In this document: positions 31,988 through 42,180 of the stretch, in pieces | How the letters are laid out: the number at the start of each line of letters is the position of its first letter | Position numbering within the stretch: the first letter of the stretch is position 1 | From: Arctopsyche grandis | Lineage: Eukaryota > Arthropoda > Insecta > Trichoptera > Hydropsychidae | Reading direction: 5' to 3' | NCBI RefSeq assembly: GCF_051622035.1 | Contig: NC_135365.1 | Coordinates: 1,974,501-2,038,500, forward strand | Length of the DNA: 64,000 nucleotides | The notes under the pieces: model-generated | Told to the model about the DNA's origin: nothing | What the model saw: only the letters and a program-made list of their open reading frames with translations | Database searches by the model: none | Position numbers and translations under genes: made by a program

Positions 31988-32693
31988 CAGAGATCTGGAG
32001 CGCAGCAGAGAGCAGGAGAGCAGAGCAGTGGAGCAACGAGTTTTTGCACGGAGTAGGAGTGGAGCTGGAGTACGGAAATTTATTGTGTTCCACTGCTCCG
32101 ATATATTTTTTTATTACTATAATTTCATTGCAAATTTAAAAATTAAATTAATACGTTTTTTATTTATTTTTTCAATTTATTATAAATTCAATATTTGATG
32201 ATTTATAACCATGATATCATCTGATATGTGGCGCATCACGTAGTTTAGTTATATTATTTTTGTATTTAATATTTATGTATTTTTACACTATATATAAAAT
32301 ATTTTGTTTTATATACTTTTTTTCACATATTGTTGTTTTGTATATACTTTTTGAAATCAAAATACATTCTTGATTATTTTATCTATTTTTGCTACCATGG
32401 CATTTTAGGATAGCGTGGTACCCAACATCTAGTTTAGTTATATTATTTTTATTTAATTTATATGTATGTATGTGTTTTTATGATATGTATTAAATATAAA
32501 ATATTTTAATAATAAATAAATTGTCTATAAATATTTACTTATATATAGATTCATATGTACGTATGTATATATAGGTAAATAAATAAAGATGATAAATAAT
32601 ATGATTCCTATTAAAACTATTAGCACTATTATATGAACTAAGAGCACGACCTGGAGCTGGAGCAATTAAACAAGTGGTTGCTCCAGATCTTTG
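31988..32693. mobile_element. hAT-like non-autonomous element, about 706 bp
   Basis: Left end CAGAGATCTGGAGC and right end GCTCCAGATCTTTG are inverted repeats with one mismatch. Flanks ATAAAAAC and GTAAAAAT match at six of eight positions. The left subterminal region is rich in GGAGC/GAGCAG motifs, repeated in inverse near the right end. No transposase frame. Confidence 0.55.
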
Positions 32694-33340
32694 GTAAAAA
32701 TAATAAGGAAATAATATGTATAAACGGGGTGGGAAATAAAATCCTTAATATATTTTGCGATGGGGGGGGGAGTGTTATGACATTGGGTAAGCTACATAAA
32801 GGAACCAAATTTGAAACTGGCTATTTAGATGCAAATTCCTCCAATCAACGCATTCGATACTAAGCTATAATTATATTCTGAAAAATTTATTATAATTTAC
32901 ATATGTATGTATGTCGTCGTGACTCGAAAAAGTTTGAGAACTTAATCTCTAGATCTAGTCAAATTTTTACAATTTTTTTTATGCAAATCAGCATTAAATT
33001 TTGATACATAGAGAAATGGTGATGATTTATGAAAATATACTTAAAAGTTGTGCGTAAACTTTGTTTATTAACTGTAAATTTGAAATTTTGTTTTTTCAGT
33101 TTTGGCAACATTATTTTTCATATTTGGTTATCTATTCGCATTAGTAATTGGCTCTAGGCATTCACACATACGATTTGAAAATAATAAAAAATATATTCAA
33201 AATGCTGAAATTAAAATAAAATAAAACATTGTATTATAAAAACAACGCGTTAAAATTACTTTTAATATTTATCGAGACGTAAATTCCAAATGTCGCACTT
33301 TTGACATTTCGAAAACATTTCGCTCGCGATCCGATAGATG
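32694..33340. other. intergenic, no gene seen
   Basis: AT-rich; a G-run (GGGGGGGG near 32763) is the only notable feature. Confidence 0.4.
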
Positions 33341-33490
33341 GCAACACCGATTCAACTGAAGACGTATTTGACGTTTGACGTTTCGTACGTCAACTGGCTG
33401 AAGAATTCCATTGTTGTTGTTGTGTTGTTTTTAGTGTTAGAATTATAAAAAACGCAAATCTTATATATATTGATCATTCCACGTCAACGG
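33341..33490 (+). other. candidate non-coding first exon
   Basis: Less AT-rich patch with GACGTTTGACGTTTCG and GTTGTTGTTGTGTTG runs, as often seen in insect 5' UTRs, ending at CAACG followed by a strong donor GTAAGT (33491-33496). No TATA box. It could pair with the exon-like block at 37315-37405. Weak without transcript data. Confidence 0.3.
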
Positions 33491-33496
33491 TAAGTG

Positions 33497-34622
33497 CACG
33501 AAGTATTTGCATTTCGTTTGATTTCGTATTAAAATTCCGATACAACATAACCCAACTTTTCCAAGTAAACTTTTAATGATGACTTTTTTTTTGAAATTCT
33601 TATCCATATTTTATCAGTAGAAGATTTATATTTCATTAAGTTGATAGAACAGTATACTAATATAGATTGTTATGATTATGAATATGTTTATATCACAGAT
33701 TAATGGAAATATTTAGTATACAAATTTGAAAAAAAAAAAGAATTTATTATACAAATCGTTCAATTATTTCATTACCCAAACTTATATAAACATTATATAA
33801 AATCTTTGAAAATAATTTAGTATGATCAAATAAATATTCACTACTATTTAACATACATGCAAATTCCTACTCGTACTCTACGTGTATTAAAAGCACGTAA
33901 AGTAAAGACGATTAAATTATATATTCAATAGGATAACGGTTATTGAATGCGAACTTTACATGATGCATTCGAAGAAGATTTTATCAGTTTACGGCATCTT
34001 GGCGACACCGCTGCTAAAGGATTCCTGCACAGGAATGTTTTGAGGACTCTATCAACAATATATACCTGTGTATATTTGCGATAGAGTTCTTATGTGCGGC
34101 GTTTAAGGAATCTGGTATTTGTGTTCTCGAGAATGATGCAAATATATCACTTATAAAGGAATTGTTCAAAGATTGAAAAAAAATCTCAACGAGTCAGAGT
34201 TATATTATTTTGTAGCAATTCATATATAATATGCAATTTTTCTTTAGTTGAAACGTGTACATTGTGTAATTGTAAGATGAATTATCATATACAAATATGC
34301 AATTTCGATTTAACGATCATTAGAGGAGCCGCCTTGGAAAAAGTTGTTATTGAATTTCAACTGTTGAAACTGTGTACATTGAAGGTGCACGTTTCGCTCT
34401 CAACTTTCAATGAGGTAAATTGCTTTTGCTCGGTAGTTTGGTTACTTAAAATGAACGCCCGTGGGCTACCTATCACTATCGCTTATTCCCGATAGTTAAT
34501 TTTGATGAATCAATTAGTGGCCGAGATCGTTCTTCGTTCAATTATTTATCGAACGCAATTCATCACCGAGACTTGTAAGCATTCATTATGTGGAAAACAT
34601 ATATTCGGATGTTATTTCATAC
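33497..34622. other. intergenic or intronic, no gene seen
   Basis: AT-rich sequence with no recognisable domain; the frame 34262-34495 plus has no support. Confidence 0.4.
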
Positions 34623-35181
34623 TAGTGTTGTGCCCGATGAAATATCATCGCATCGCAATATATTAAATAAAATAAAAAAATAAAAGAAATGTGTCGGTCC
34701 TGTGTTCGATCCGCACGCGTTCGTATTTTTTTCAAATAGATTTTAAATATATTTAATTTAGTATTTATATTGAACTAGTGATTTTACCCGGCTTCGCTCG
34801 GTATTTGTAATATAAACCGCTTAAACATGACTAATCTTATAGTAAACATTTTATTAAATAGTTTTATTTTATATAAATTTATTTGAATATTCATTTGTTT
34901 TTTTTTATTAAGTTGACTTTCGAAATTATATGTATACCAGAATCCGGCGCCCACCAGGGCCGGAGGTGAATTTATTTGTCGTCTTGGAAACTTTGACTTG
35001 TTTTCGTTTCCCACCCAACTATAGTTACAAAGTCTTTTTCGAAATTATATATTAGATTGTTTAATATGAATAAAAAATTGGTAAAAACTACCTACATACC
35101 TGCCTAGATATAAACAATATAAAATACCGATAGAAAAATTAATTTTCAATAGATGGCGCTAAATGCTCAGACACTTATTAG
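34623..35181 (+). repeat. family F2 repeat split by a family F1 repeat
   Basis: ACTAGTGTTGTGCCCGATG with GAAATATCATCGCAT starts F2. At about 34775-35055 an F1 unit (ACTAGTGATTTTACCCGGC to TTTCGAAATTATATATTAGA) interrupts it, and F2 resumes with TTGTTTAATATGAA through TTTTCAATAGATGGCGC. In the copy at 17633-17955 these F2 parts are continuous, so F1 is the younger insert. Confidence 0.65.
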
Positions 35182-35270
35182 TAGAGGTAGGATAGTCACA
35201 GTGCTATCCATTGTTCGGCAAACCTTTAACAATGCATTTACAACCTTTGAACAATACATGGCCCCCTTTA
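35182..35270 (+). mobile_element. short hAT-type MITE
   Basis: TAGAGGTAGGATAGTCACAG start and GGCCCCCTTTA end; interior CGGCAAACCTTTAACAATGC shared with 40386-40650. No matching 8-bp flank found. Confidence 0.55.
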
Positions 35271-35824
35271 ATTATATGGTAAGTAAATATTTTTTAATTA
35301 TATGGTAAGTCTAATCTCGTTGATTCTTCACAATTGACGTTTGCCATGGTGAAATAAAAAAGGAAAGATCACGAGTGTTCCCCAGACGGACACACGTACG
35401 TATGTACAATAGTAACACGTAAATTGGGATCCGGCACGGTAACACTGCTAGAAAATGTGCTCGTTACGTGTGCTTATTACTGTAATTGGCCCCCGAGAAC
35501 AGGGGGATTGTTTCTTCTCGTTTTTGCATTTTATAATACCCATGCTAAACTGGAGGATAGTATGTACATATGTATGTATGTATGTATGTTCGCTTCTTGC
35601 ACATGTTACGTGCGTTATATTTGTGTCCCATTATTAAGATTGCCACATTACCTGGCAATCTTCTCTAACTGACCGCTAACTTCGTCAGGGGAATCCAGTA
35701 ATGAATTTCATCTAGGATGCATTGCATATTACCGCTGGTATTTCCTTAACGAGGTTCCTCTGAAACGTTTCTCGTAATGCTTACGGCCCTCTCCTGCCCA
35801 GTTTCTACGTCTGAATGCAATTAA
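35271..35824. other. intergenic, no gene seen
   Basis: No feature beyond short TGTATG repeats near 35560-35590. Confidence 0.4.
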
Positions 35825-36181
35825 CAGAGAAATGTAATATTAATAGAAGTGGCTTTAGGTGTTATATTGTTGTCAGGTGACATTCTCTCCACGGACAGAT
35901 CTAAATAATTTTAGCACCAGTCGTATTTGACGCTTGGTGCTCGACGTATGTCCGATAAAAACTTCTATGTTTGTTTATATTACTCGCAAGATGGGCAAGC
36001 ATCGGTAAAAATTGCACAATACATTCAAAAACTCACAATAAACAACATGGGATACATTGTTATAAGTAAATTGATCCGATTGTATTCCGTGCGATGTAGC
36101 GTATTTATAGAGACGTACCGCGTAAAATTGACAACAATTATTTATTCGTAAGGGCCCCTCTATTCTTACTACATCTCTCTG
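35825..36181 (+). mobile_element. hAT-type MITE family G, 357 bp
   Basis: CAGAGAAATG start and CATCTCTCTG end, flanked by perfect 8-bp duplications GCAATTAA (35817-35824 and 36182-36189). Same length as the copy at 19592-19948. Confidence 0.9.
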
Positions 36182-36326
36182 GCAATTAATGTCTAATTTA
36201 AATAAAATTTTGATGTATTCGCACTGGCGGATCTACGGTGGTGGCACGAGGTCAAAATGCCAAAAAAATGCCAATTTGCCTGAAAAAAAAAAAGATCTTC
36301 GATCAATGTGTTTTGCCAGTGATGAC

Positions 36327-36479
36327 TAGAGGTCGGACCGGAAGCGTGCCGTTCATTGTTAATTGTTCGCTGTGCTTTGTCAAATTTTATGAAGAACCTT
36401 TTTTTTTGCACTCTAGCTTTGTAAATAGACCCAAAACGCCCTAATTCCTGGAAAAAGCACGCTTCCGGTCCGCTCTTTA
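36327..36479 (+). mobile_element. hAT-type MITE inside the RTE remnant
   Basis: TAGAGGTCGGACCGGAAGC to CCGCTCTTTA, flanked by GTGATGAC and GTGATGGC (36319-36326 and 36480-36487; one mismatch). At 44715 the RTE sequence reads straight through AGTGATGACGTATGG. Confidence 0.88.
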
Positions 36480-36601
36480 GTGATGGCATATGGATGTGAA
36501 ACTTGGAAATTTCAAAATTTCCAATGCACTCAAAGAAATATGGAACGTTCTATGTTTGGCATAACGAGGAAAGACAGGATGTGAAATTCGTGGGTGGTAA
36601 G

Positions 36602-36756
36602 TATACTGTGGATAGACACCGTGCTTTTTCCAGGAATCGGGGCGGTTTAGCTCTATTTACAAAGTTAGAGTGCAAAAAAAAAGTCGTTCGGTGAACCGTT
36701 AACAATGCATTTACAACAATTGAACAATACGCGGCACACTCTGGGTCCGGACTTTA
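36602..36756 (+). mobile_element. second MITE inside the RTE remnant
   Basis: Flanked by GTGGTAAG and GTGATTAG; ends TATACTGTGGATAG and GTCCGGACTTTA are weakly inverted. Interior shares CCAGGAATCGGGGCG-like and AACAATGCATTTACAAC blocks with the other MITEs. Confidence 0.6.
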
Positions 36757-37204
36757 GTGATTAGTATGACAAGGGTAGTAGTAGTAGTAGTAGACATAGT
36801 GGATAGAGTAAAGAGATTAAAATGGCAATGGGTGGGCCACGTGGCTAGAAGAACGGACGATAGGTGGACAAAAGAAGTGCTAGAATGGTACCCGAGAGAA
36901 TGCAAAAGGGTAAAGGGAAGACTGCAGGGAAGATGGGATAGACGAAATAAGGAAAATGTATGGAGTGAGATGGATGAGAGTTGCGCAAAACAGTGACGAG
37001 TGGAAGCGTGTTGGAGAGGCCTTCATCCTGCAGTGGATGGTGAGCGGCTGTAGATGATGATGATGATATCAAAAAAGCCTATGAACATGTAAATTTATCA
37101 AAAATGTATACATATACTACACATTTTTATCCATACATATACATATTATCCATATTCTCTATGATGCTATTGCTGAAATTATTTAAAAAAATGTATATCG
37201 ATGT

Positions 37205-37290
37205 CTGTAATTGGCCAGGAAGGCGCATTGGAGTTTACCTGTTAGGCCTTCCTGGTATATATACATTTTTATGTATGTAAAAATAAAATA
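37205..37290 (+). mobile_element. SINE 3' tail fragment
   Basis: GGCCAGGAAGGCGCATT, then ACCTGTTAGGCCTTCCTGG and an A/T-rich tail: a version 1 hairpin with no tRNA head or body. Confidence 0.7.
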
Positions 37291-37314
37291 AAAATTGGTT
37301 GACTTTGATTTCAG

Positions 37315-37405
37315 ATGGCGGTCCAGATTTCCGATTGAAGATTCGCAGCGCAAACGATGCTCCATGACATTTTGCGTGGCTCTGACTTTGGCCATATTGA
37401 ATCAG
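37315..37405 (+). CDS. candidate small exon with hydrophobic N-terminal peptide
   Basis: A 91-bp block lies between a good acceptor (GACTTTGATTTCAG) and a good donor (GTGAGT). From the ATG at 37364 it reads MTFCVALTLAILNQ, hydrophobic like the start of a signal or anchor sequence, and runs to the donor in phase 0. Another ATG at 37315 opens only a 7-codon frame. If spliced to 41926-42123, this frame would stop at once (T then TGA). No homologue recognised; tentative. Confidence 0.3.
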
Positions 37406-37777
37406 GTGAGTTCAACAATCTTTTAAATATTCAAATTATTATTACGCATCAAATGCAACAGAACAATGAGAAAAAGTGTTATAAAATATAATACATTGTA
37501 TACTAGTTGGTATAGGCGAAGCGTGCAGAGACGACAAGCGACCCAGTAGGCGTCGTGCCGATGGGCGATAAGGGTTATTTATAACGTTTTTATATTATGC
37601 ATATGTGGCCATACTGCATGTGTACATCTTTGTCTCGAAAACAATGCACAATTCGGCTACTTCAATCGACCGATGCAATGCGCATATTGCAAATTCCCCG
37701 TCGAGACCAAAAAACGAAAGTTCAAAACGGGAGCACTTTTGAACGACGCGAAATGCGATTGTTAATCGTATAAATAT
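37406..37777. other. intergenic or intronic, no gene seen
   Basis: No recognisable feature; slightly GC-richer around 37510-37740. Confidence 0.35.
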
Positions 37778-37815
37778 ACTAGTGTTTCGCCCGTTGATAT
37801 ATCAACGAGTGGTTT
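37778..37815 (+). repeat. ACTAGT-start repeat end with hairpin
   Basis: ACTAGTGTTTCGCCCGTTG then ATATATCAACGAGTGG; stem CGTTGA/TCAACG. Same layout as 17633 and 34623 with a different stem. Confidence 0.5.
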
Positions 37816-38142
37816 TGGAATGGAATCAACAGTTGAAAGGAATAAATAGTACATTGAGATTACGTATCGGTAAAAGAGTTGATCCTTTCAAGTCGCGTTC
37901 AGATTAGACGCGCACGGACACAAAAGACGTGCACGGACGAACACGGTCAAACTTCGCAGGGACATAAGGGCACAAGGCACTCATCGTACTTTACCTTCGT
38001 CTTCACAAAGCGAATGTATAGGTACAAGACAACGTTGTCAACTAATTAATATTTGTAAAACACTGATTAGCTAGGTCTCCACTTGTTCATTTTTCGTACA
38101 ACACGAGCGCATGCGTTTGTCACACGTAGCGCATGCGCTTTA

Positions 38143-38408
38143 GGGCGAAAACACACAGCGATGAACGGCATATCGTGTGCATGGCTCCCCGCTGTGGGTG
38201 GTCTCCTACATTTCTTCAAATATGGAATACACCATTATCGAGCTAGGATAAATACAATTTTACCGAAAACATCGCAGAGGGTCATTTTCGGGCAGGGCGT
38301 GCTGGGCGTTCCATGAATATATGTGCAAGGAACGGCCCATTTTTTTCGCATGTTTAAAAGTATCTAAAAAAAACCACGTGCTACATGCATCGCTGTGTGT
38401 TTTCGCCC
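38143..38408. mobile_element. Harbinger-like MITE, 266 bp
   Basis: Terminal inverted repeats of at least 20 bp, starting GGGCGAAAACACACAGCG, perfect at both ends. Flanked by TTA on each side (38140-38142 and 38409-38411), as for PIF/Harbinger elements, which duplicate TWA. No coding frame. Confidence 0.8.
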
Positions 38409-39648
38409 TTAGAGTTGAACGGATGTGTTTTTACAAATTACGCGAGAAGCGCACGTATGTACTCCTCGGGCTACATACATATATAAAATATCTGAATTCG
38501 ATGCGTCGAACAAAAAAAAAACGACAACATCAAAATCGGTGGAGGATTAAGAAAAGGCAAGTCGCGTTTAGATAAGACGCGTACGTACACACAAAAGTCT
38601 ATTCATACTATCCAGCAGTTCACAGCTACATCATAGCACAGCAGCTCACGCAAACGACATTTTTTATTCATACTATCTAGCACCTCACGGTTTCGACACG
38701 TTCAGACAAGATTTGGCCAAGTGCAAGGCAGAATCGGCTTATATATGCATTACAGAGCGCGACGATACGGCGGATTATTGCTTGCGTCGTATTGCTATCG
38801 CACTCTCGTCTATGACGTCACGTCGTGCGTGAATATTTCCACAATGGTCAAAGAAAACCACAAGTTTTGCTCGATACGTTGCGGTGACATGTATAACTGT
38901 ATAGCATGAATAGATTTTGTCGGCTATACGTTACGTTGGATATGAATGTGTCCATAAAAAATGTACCAACGAATACTTTTCGTACTGCTAGTTACGTGCA
39001 GTTGCCCATATACGTGCTGTGCTAGCATGAATAGATCTCAAGACGCGCAAGGACACAAATGCACTCTTTTACATTTCGCAGGGACATCAGGGCGCAAGGC
39101 GCACACCATACGTTGCCATAAATGATTATTTTTAAAACACTGAATGGTCGTTTTCATTTTTGCAAGAAATCTTGTGTGTAGTTCTACGTCTAAGCACAGT
39201 AGACGAGTCCACTTTGGATACGGTAATTTTTTGTGGTACGTGTCGGGTCATCCCAGGTTTCGGTCAGCTACCGTTTAATTCGCATAAAATGGTAGTCTGC
39301 GCTCGCTGACATTCATCCGAAGTCGTCCAATATATTAACACGTTTTATTCCGCTTATTAATATCGTTTTACGAGCGATAAATGTCTCGGGTCGTTTCGCA
39401 AAAGTCTAATTTTGTCTTTTTTTCCTCTGCAAATTCCGCGTTCCATTCGCACGCTTGCAAATGCCGAGATATGTACAGGCATACGTTTGGTGTGTCGGAA
39501 TTTTTTGGTTGAAACTGTCTTATTAAAGTATGTGGCTAATATTGTGTATTAGTGGCTTGGTGTCCGCATCCGTATAAAAATCTGTAAGTTGATAGAACGC
39601 GTATGCGCATCGACAATGACGCACGAGCGTATTACAATTAGTCTTTTA
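38409..39648. other. intergenic, no supported gene
   Basis: Less AT-rich than most of the window. Repeated short blocks such as AAGGCGCA/CACACC and ACGCGCACGGAC-like motifs near 37900-38000 and 38570-38590 hint at an older local duplication. No open frame with a domain. Confidence 0.4.
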
Positions 39649-40330
39649 GGGCGAAAACACACAGGGAAGAACGGCGCGTCGTGTGCATGACTCCCCGCTG
39701 TGGGTGCTCTCTCACATTAACCAGCAGCGTGGTCTAGTGGTGAATATTGAATTATTTCGTACTTGATGTTACGGGTTCGATTCCCACTAAGTCTCGTTGT
39801 TGGCAGGACCTTGGTTTGTCGAGGTCGATCGTTTCTTATCAGAATTTGCCAATTTTTCTGATTTTCATTGAAACGGTTCCTGTAAAAATTGGCGTTTCCT
39901 TCCTTTCCTTCGCAATTTTCTGTTGCAAACATTTAGTTATTGTTATATCTTAGGTTTCGCCATATTGCTCACCATAGATGTCTCTGTGGTTGTTTATCGA
40001 ATATTAAAATTCGTATTGCTTCATGAAAGTTATTCATCGTTATTTATCGTATTCATACGATGTTTGTAATATCTGACCATAGATGTCAGATATTGTTTAG
40101 ATTTACATGTTTGTATCTATGTAATAATTATGTGGACCAGGAAGGCGCATTTGGGGTTTACCTGTTAAGCCTTCCTAGTATATTTGTATATATGTATGTA
40201 AAAAATATGTATTTCTTCAAATATGGGATACATCGTTATCGATTACTGTCAAGCAAGGATAAACACAAGAATACAATTTTAACGAAAACACTTTAGAGGG
40301 TCATTTTGGGGCGGGGGGTGCTTTTTGCAT
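39649..40330 (+). mobile_element. second Harbinger-like MITE copy, interrupted by a SINE
   Basis: The left end GGGCGAAAACACACAGGG through TGCTCTCTCACATT matches 38143-38210. The SINE 39719-40210 interrupts it; TTTCTTCAAATATGGGATAC through GAGGGTCATTTTGGGGC then continues the match to 38212-38290. The right TIR is missing. Confidence 0.75.
39719..40210 (+). mobile_element. tRNA-derived SINE inside the MITE copy
   Basis: Head CAGCGTGGTCTAGTGGTG (box A) and GGGTTCGATTCCC (box B), body TCGATCGTTTCTTATCAG with GAAACGGTTCC, version 1 hairpin (CCAGGAAGGCGCATT ... CCTGTTAAGCC) and A/T tail. The head differs from the GGCTCGGTCG type at 2931 and 17982 while the body is the same. Confidence 0.85.
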
Positions 40331-40385
40331 TGTTGGAACGTGCATTGTTGGAACGTGTATTGTCATTTAAGATTAACCTTATGAC

Positions 40386-40487
40386 TAGTCACCGGAGCCT
40401 GAGGGGGCCGTGTATTGTTCAAAGGTTGTAAATGCATTGTTAAAGGTTTGCCGAACAATGGATAGCACTGTGACTATCCTACCTCTA
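40386..40487 (+). mobile_element. hAT-type MITE, 102 bp
   Basis: TAGTCACCGGAGCCTG to ATCCTACCTCTA, flanked by perfect CTTATGAC copies (40378-40385 and 40488-40495). Confidence 0.8.
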
Positions 40488-40517
40488 CTTATGACTATGA
40501 CGACCTATACTTATAAC

Positions 40518-40650
40518 TAGACACCGGATAGTCACAGTGCTATCCATTGTTCCATTATTGTAAATCCTTTGTAAAAAAGGTTCGGCAAACCTTTAACAAT
40601 GCATTTACAACCTTTGAACAATACGCGGCACCTTATGGGTCCGGTGACTA
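40518..40650 (+). mobile_element. hAT-type MITE, 133 bp
   Basis: TAGACACCGGATAGTC to GGGTCCGGTGACTA, flanked by perfect CTTATAAC copies (40510-40517 and 40651-40658). Confidence 0.82.
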
Positions 40651-40658
40651 CTTATAAC

Positions 40659-41322
40659 TAGTCTTCGGCGGTAGAGCGTGTTTTTCCAGGAAAGAGGGCG
40701 TTTTGGGGCTATTTTCCAAGAAACAGGGCAAACTACAAAGCTATAGAGCAAAAAAAAGGTTCACCATAAAAATGAACGATGGTGCGCAGGGTCGCGCCGG
40801 CCTATGCTTATTTATTTAATTTATTATTTATAATAATAATAATGACAGGTTGCCCCAAAGCATCATACCAGTTTTAGAAAACAAAAGAAAGAAAATAAGA
40901 AAATAAAAATTCCAATCATTCATCTCATTCAAATAATCTCGTGTTGGATCTCAAGAAACTAACCAGCTCATCAACATGACAATTGAACAGGTCCAAATGC
41001 TCATCAACCACATTAAGGAACCGGATAGCCTTTACAAGAGACGAGTTATTGAAAGCAGACGTTTTCGCGGGAATAGGTTGGAAAAGTAAATGATGACGCA
41101 AGGCTCTACCGCATTCAGGCGCCGAAAATTTTAATTCCAATAAAATCGAAGGGTTGTCGATTCTTCCATTTAATACTCTAAAGAAATATTTGGAAATGGC
41201 AATAATTCTTTTCGAATATAGTGAGTCAAAGCCTAGCAAACTACAAAGCTTGAGAGCAAAAAAAAGTTTCACCATAAAAATGAATAATGGTGCGCAGGGT
41301 CGCGCCGGCCTATGCTTACAAA
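40659..41322 (+). mobile_element. hAT-type MITE abutting the previous one, split by a LINE
   Basis: Begins TAGTCTTCGGCGGTAGAGC right at the shared CTTATAAC; interior CCAGGAAAGAGGGCGTTTTG as in the 31226 family. A block of about 88 bp (40724-40812) is repeated at 41235-41322 around a minus-strand LINE 3' end, including CGCAGGGTCGCGCCGGCC. Confidence 0.6.
40813..41234 (-). mobile_element. 5'-truncated non-LTR retrotransposon 3' end
   Basis: The minus strand encodes LGFDSLYSKRIIAISKYFF, RVLNGRIDNPSILLEL and a stretch to SNTRLFE before the stop at 40925, resembling the conserved C-terminal region after the reverse transcriptase of Jockey/CR1-type LINEs. It is followed by a short 3' UTR and an ATT-rich tail. 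Only the 3' end was copied. Confidence 0.75.
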
Positions 41323-41925
41323 AATTGGAAATTTAAGTCAAAGTATACATAAATACATACATATATACATATGCACATACAATTTGTATTGATCTGCACT
41401 GTGCTTCATTCGGAGCTGGCTCGTGGACAGAACAACAATAAACTCGCTCTACCACTACTATAGTATCTTCACACCTACGCTACAATATAATACATATTTT
41501 GATTAAAATCAATTGATATCAGAGCGCCAATTATGTATATTTAAAAAAAAATACATCACCGATGATACAAATCACGAATGCTCGAAACTTACAATGTACT
41601 AAAGAATATGCGTCACCGTTTGGCATACAGAGGGTCTGTAGATATTTGTTGTGTATATATGTATATGTACATGCGAATATTAATGTTTTAAATTCAATTT
41701 GCAATACAAAAAATTGCTTTTTGGCACACTTTCCCGCGTCAAAAGCTTTATGTGAAACATTTGTCTTTGCAGTGAGCCGACATTCGAACAATTTCAGTCA
41801 ACTTAACATCAACATTTCATACGAAACATAATAACAGTCTATTCGTAAACTAGCGACCTGTAATTATTCCTCAATAATTACACACACACACACACTGTTT
41901 TTATTTTGTATTTTTTTACGATACA
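41323..41925. other. intergenic or intronic, no gene seen
   Basis: Contains an LTR-like stretch at 41390-41490 (AATAAACTCGC and CTACGCTACAATA) too short to classify, a (CA)n run at 41882-41894, and a pyrimidine-rich tract directly before 41926 that fits a splice acceptor. Confidence 0.4.
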
Positions 41926-42123
41926 GACGTGATGGCACGTCCGATAAAAATCATAGAGTATTTAATTGGTCCACACATTGGCTCTGTACGAGAGACCGTG
42001 CGTGGGCAGGAGGTAATTGTAGGAATGTCGAAGATTGGCGCACTTGTGCCAAGAATATTGTTTAACGACCTAAAGGTGGGCTTTGACGTACAGTTTGGCG
42101 TAGATTTGTCTGTAGAAATTTGA
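41926..42123 (+). CDS. candidate terminal exon or small ORF, 63 aa
   Basis: A long T-rich tract ending ACGATACAG precedes this block, a convincing acceptor. The frame from ATG (41931) reads MARPIKIIEYLIGPHIG, continues through VRGQEVIVGMSKIGALVPRI and ends KVGFDVQFGVDLSVEI with TGA at 42121-42123. The composition, mixed polar with alternating hydrophobics, looks protein-like and not like repeat debris. I do not recognise the family. It may be the last exon of a gene whose other exons are at 33.4 and 37.3 kb, or a decayed insert. Confidence 0.35.
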   Translation, partial: DVMARPIKIIEYLIGPHIGSVRETVRGQEVIVGMSKIGALVPRILFNDLKVGFDVQFGVDLSVEI

Positions 42124-42180
42124 ACGTCGTAACTGTTTCTCAACGAACAGCTCTTTATCTACCAAAATATTATATATGCC

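Larger units (their letters stand above)
36230..37069 (+). mobile_element. RTE-type LINE remnant interrupted by two MITEs
   Basis: Three pieces of an RTE-clade reverse-transcriptase C-terminal region lie in order: KKIFDQCVLPVMT (before 36326), YGCETWKFQNFQCTQRNMER (36488-36600), and DIVDRVKRLKWQWVGHVARR to FILQWMVSGC (36780-37060). Frameshifts and stops interrupt them. The copy ends in a (GAT)n tail, typical of RTE 3' ends. The related minus-strand copy at 44515-44850 shows the uninterrupted sequence at the first MITE site. Defective. Confidence 0.85.

Noticed and set aside
39719..39795. Box A/box B sequence as a functional tRNA gene
   Set aside because: No cloverleaf of normal length; the SINE body follows directly and the same head recurs at 63.9 kb.
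41390..41490. LTR-like end with AATAAA and CTACAATA
   Set aside because: Too short, with no partner copy in the window and no target duplication.
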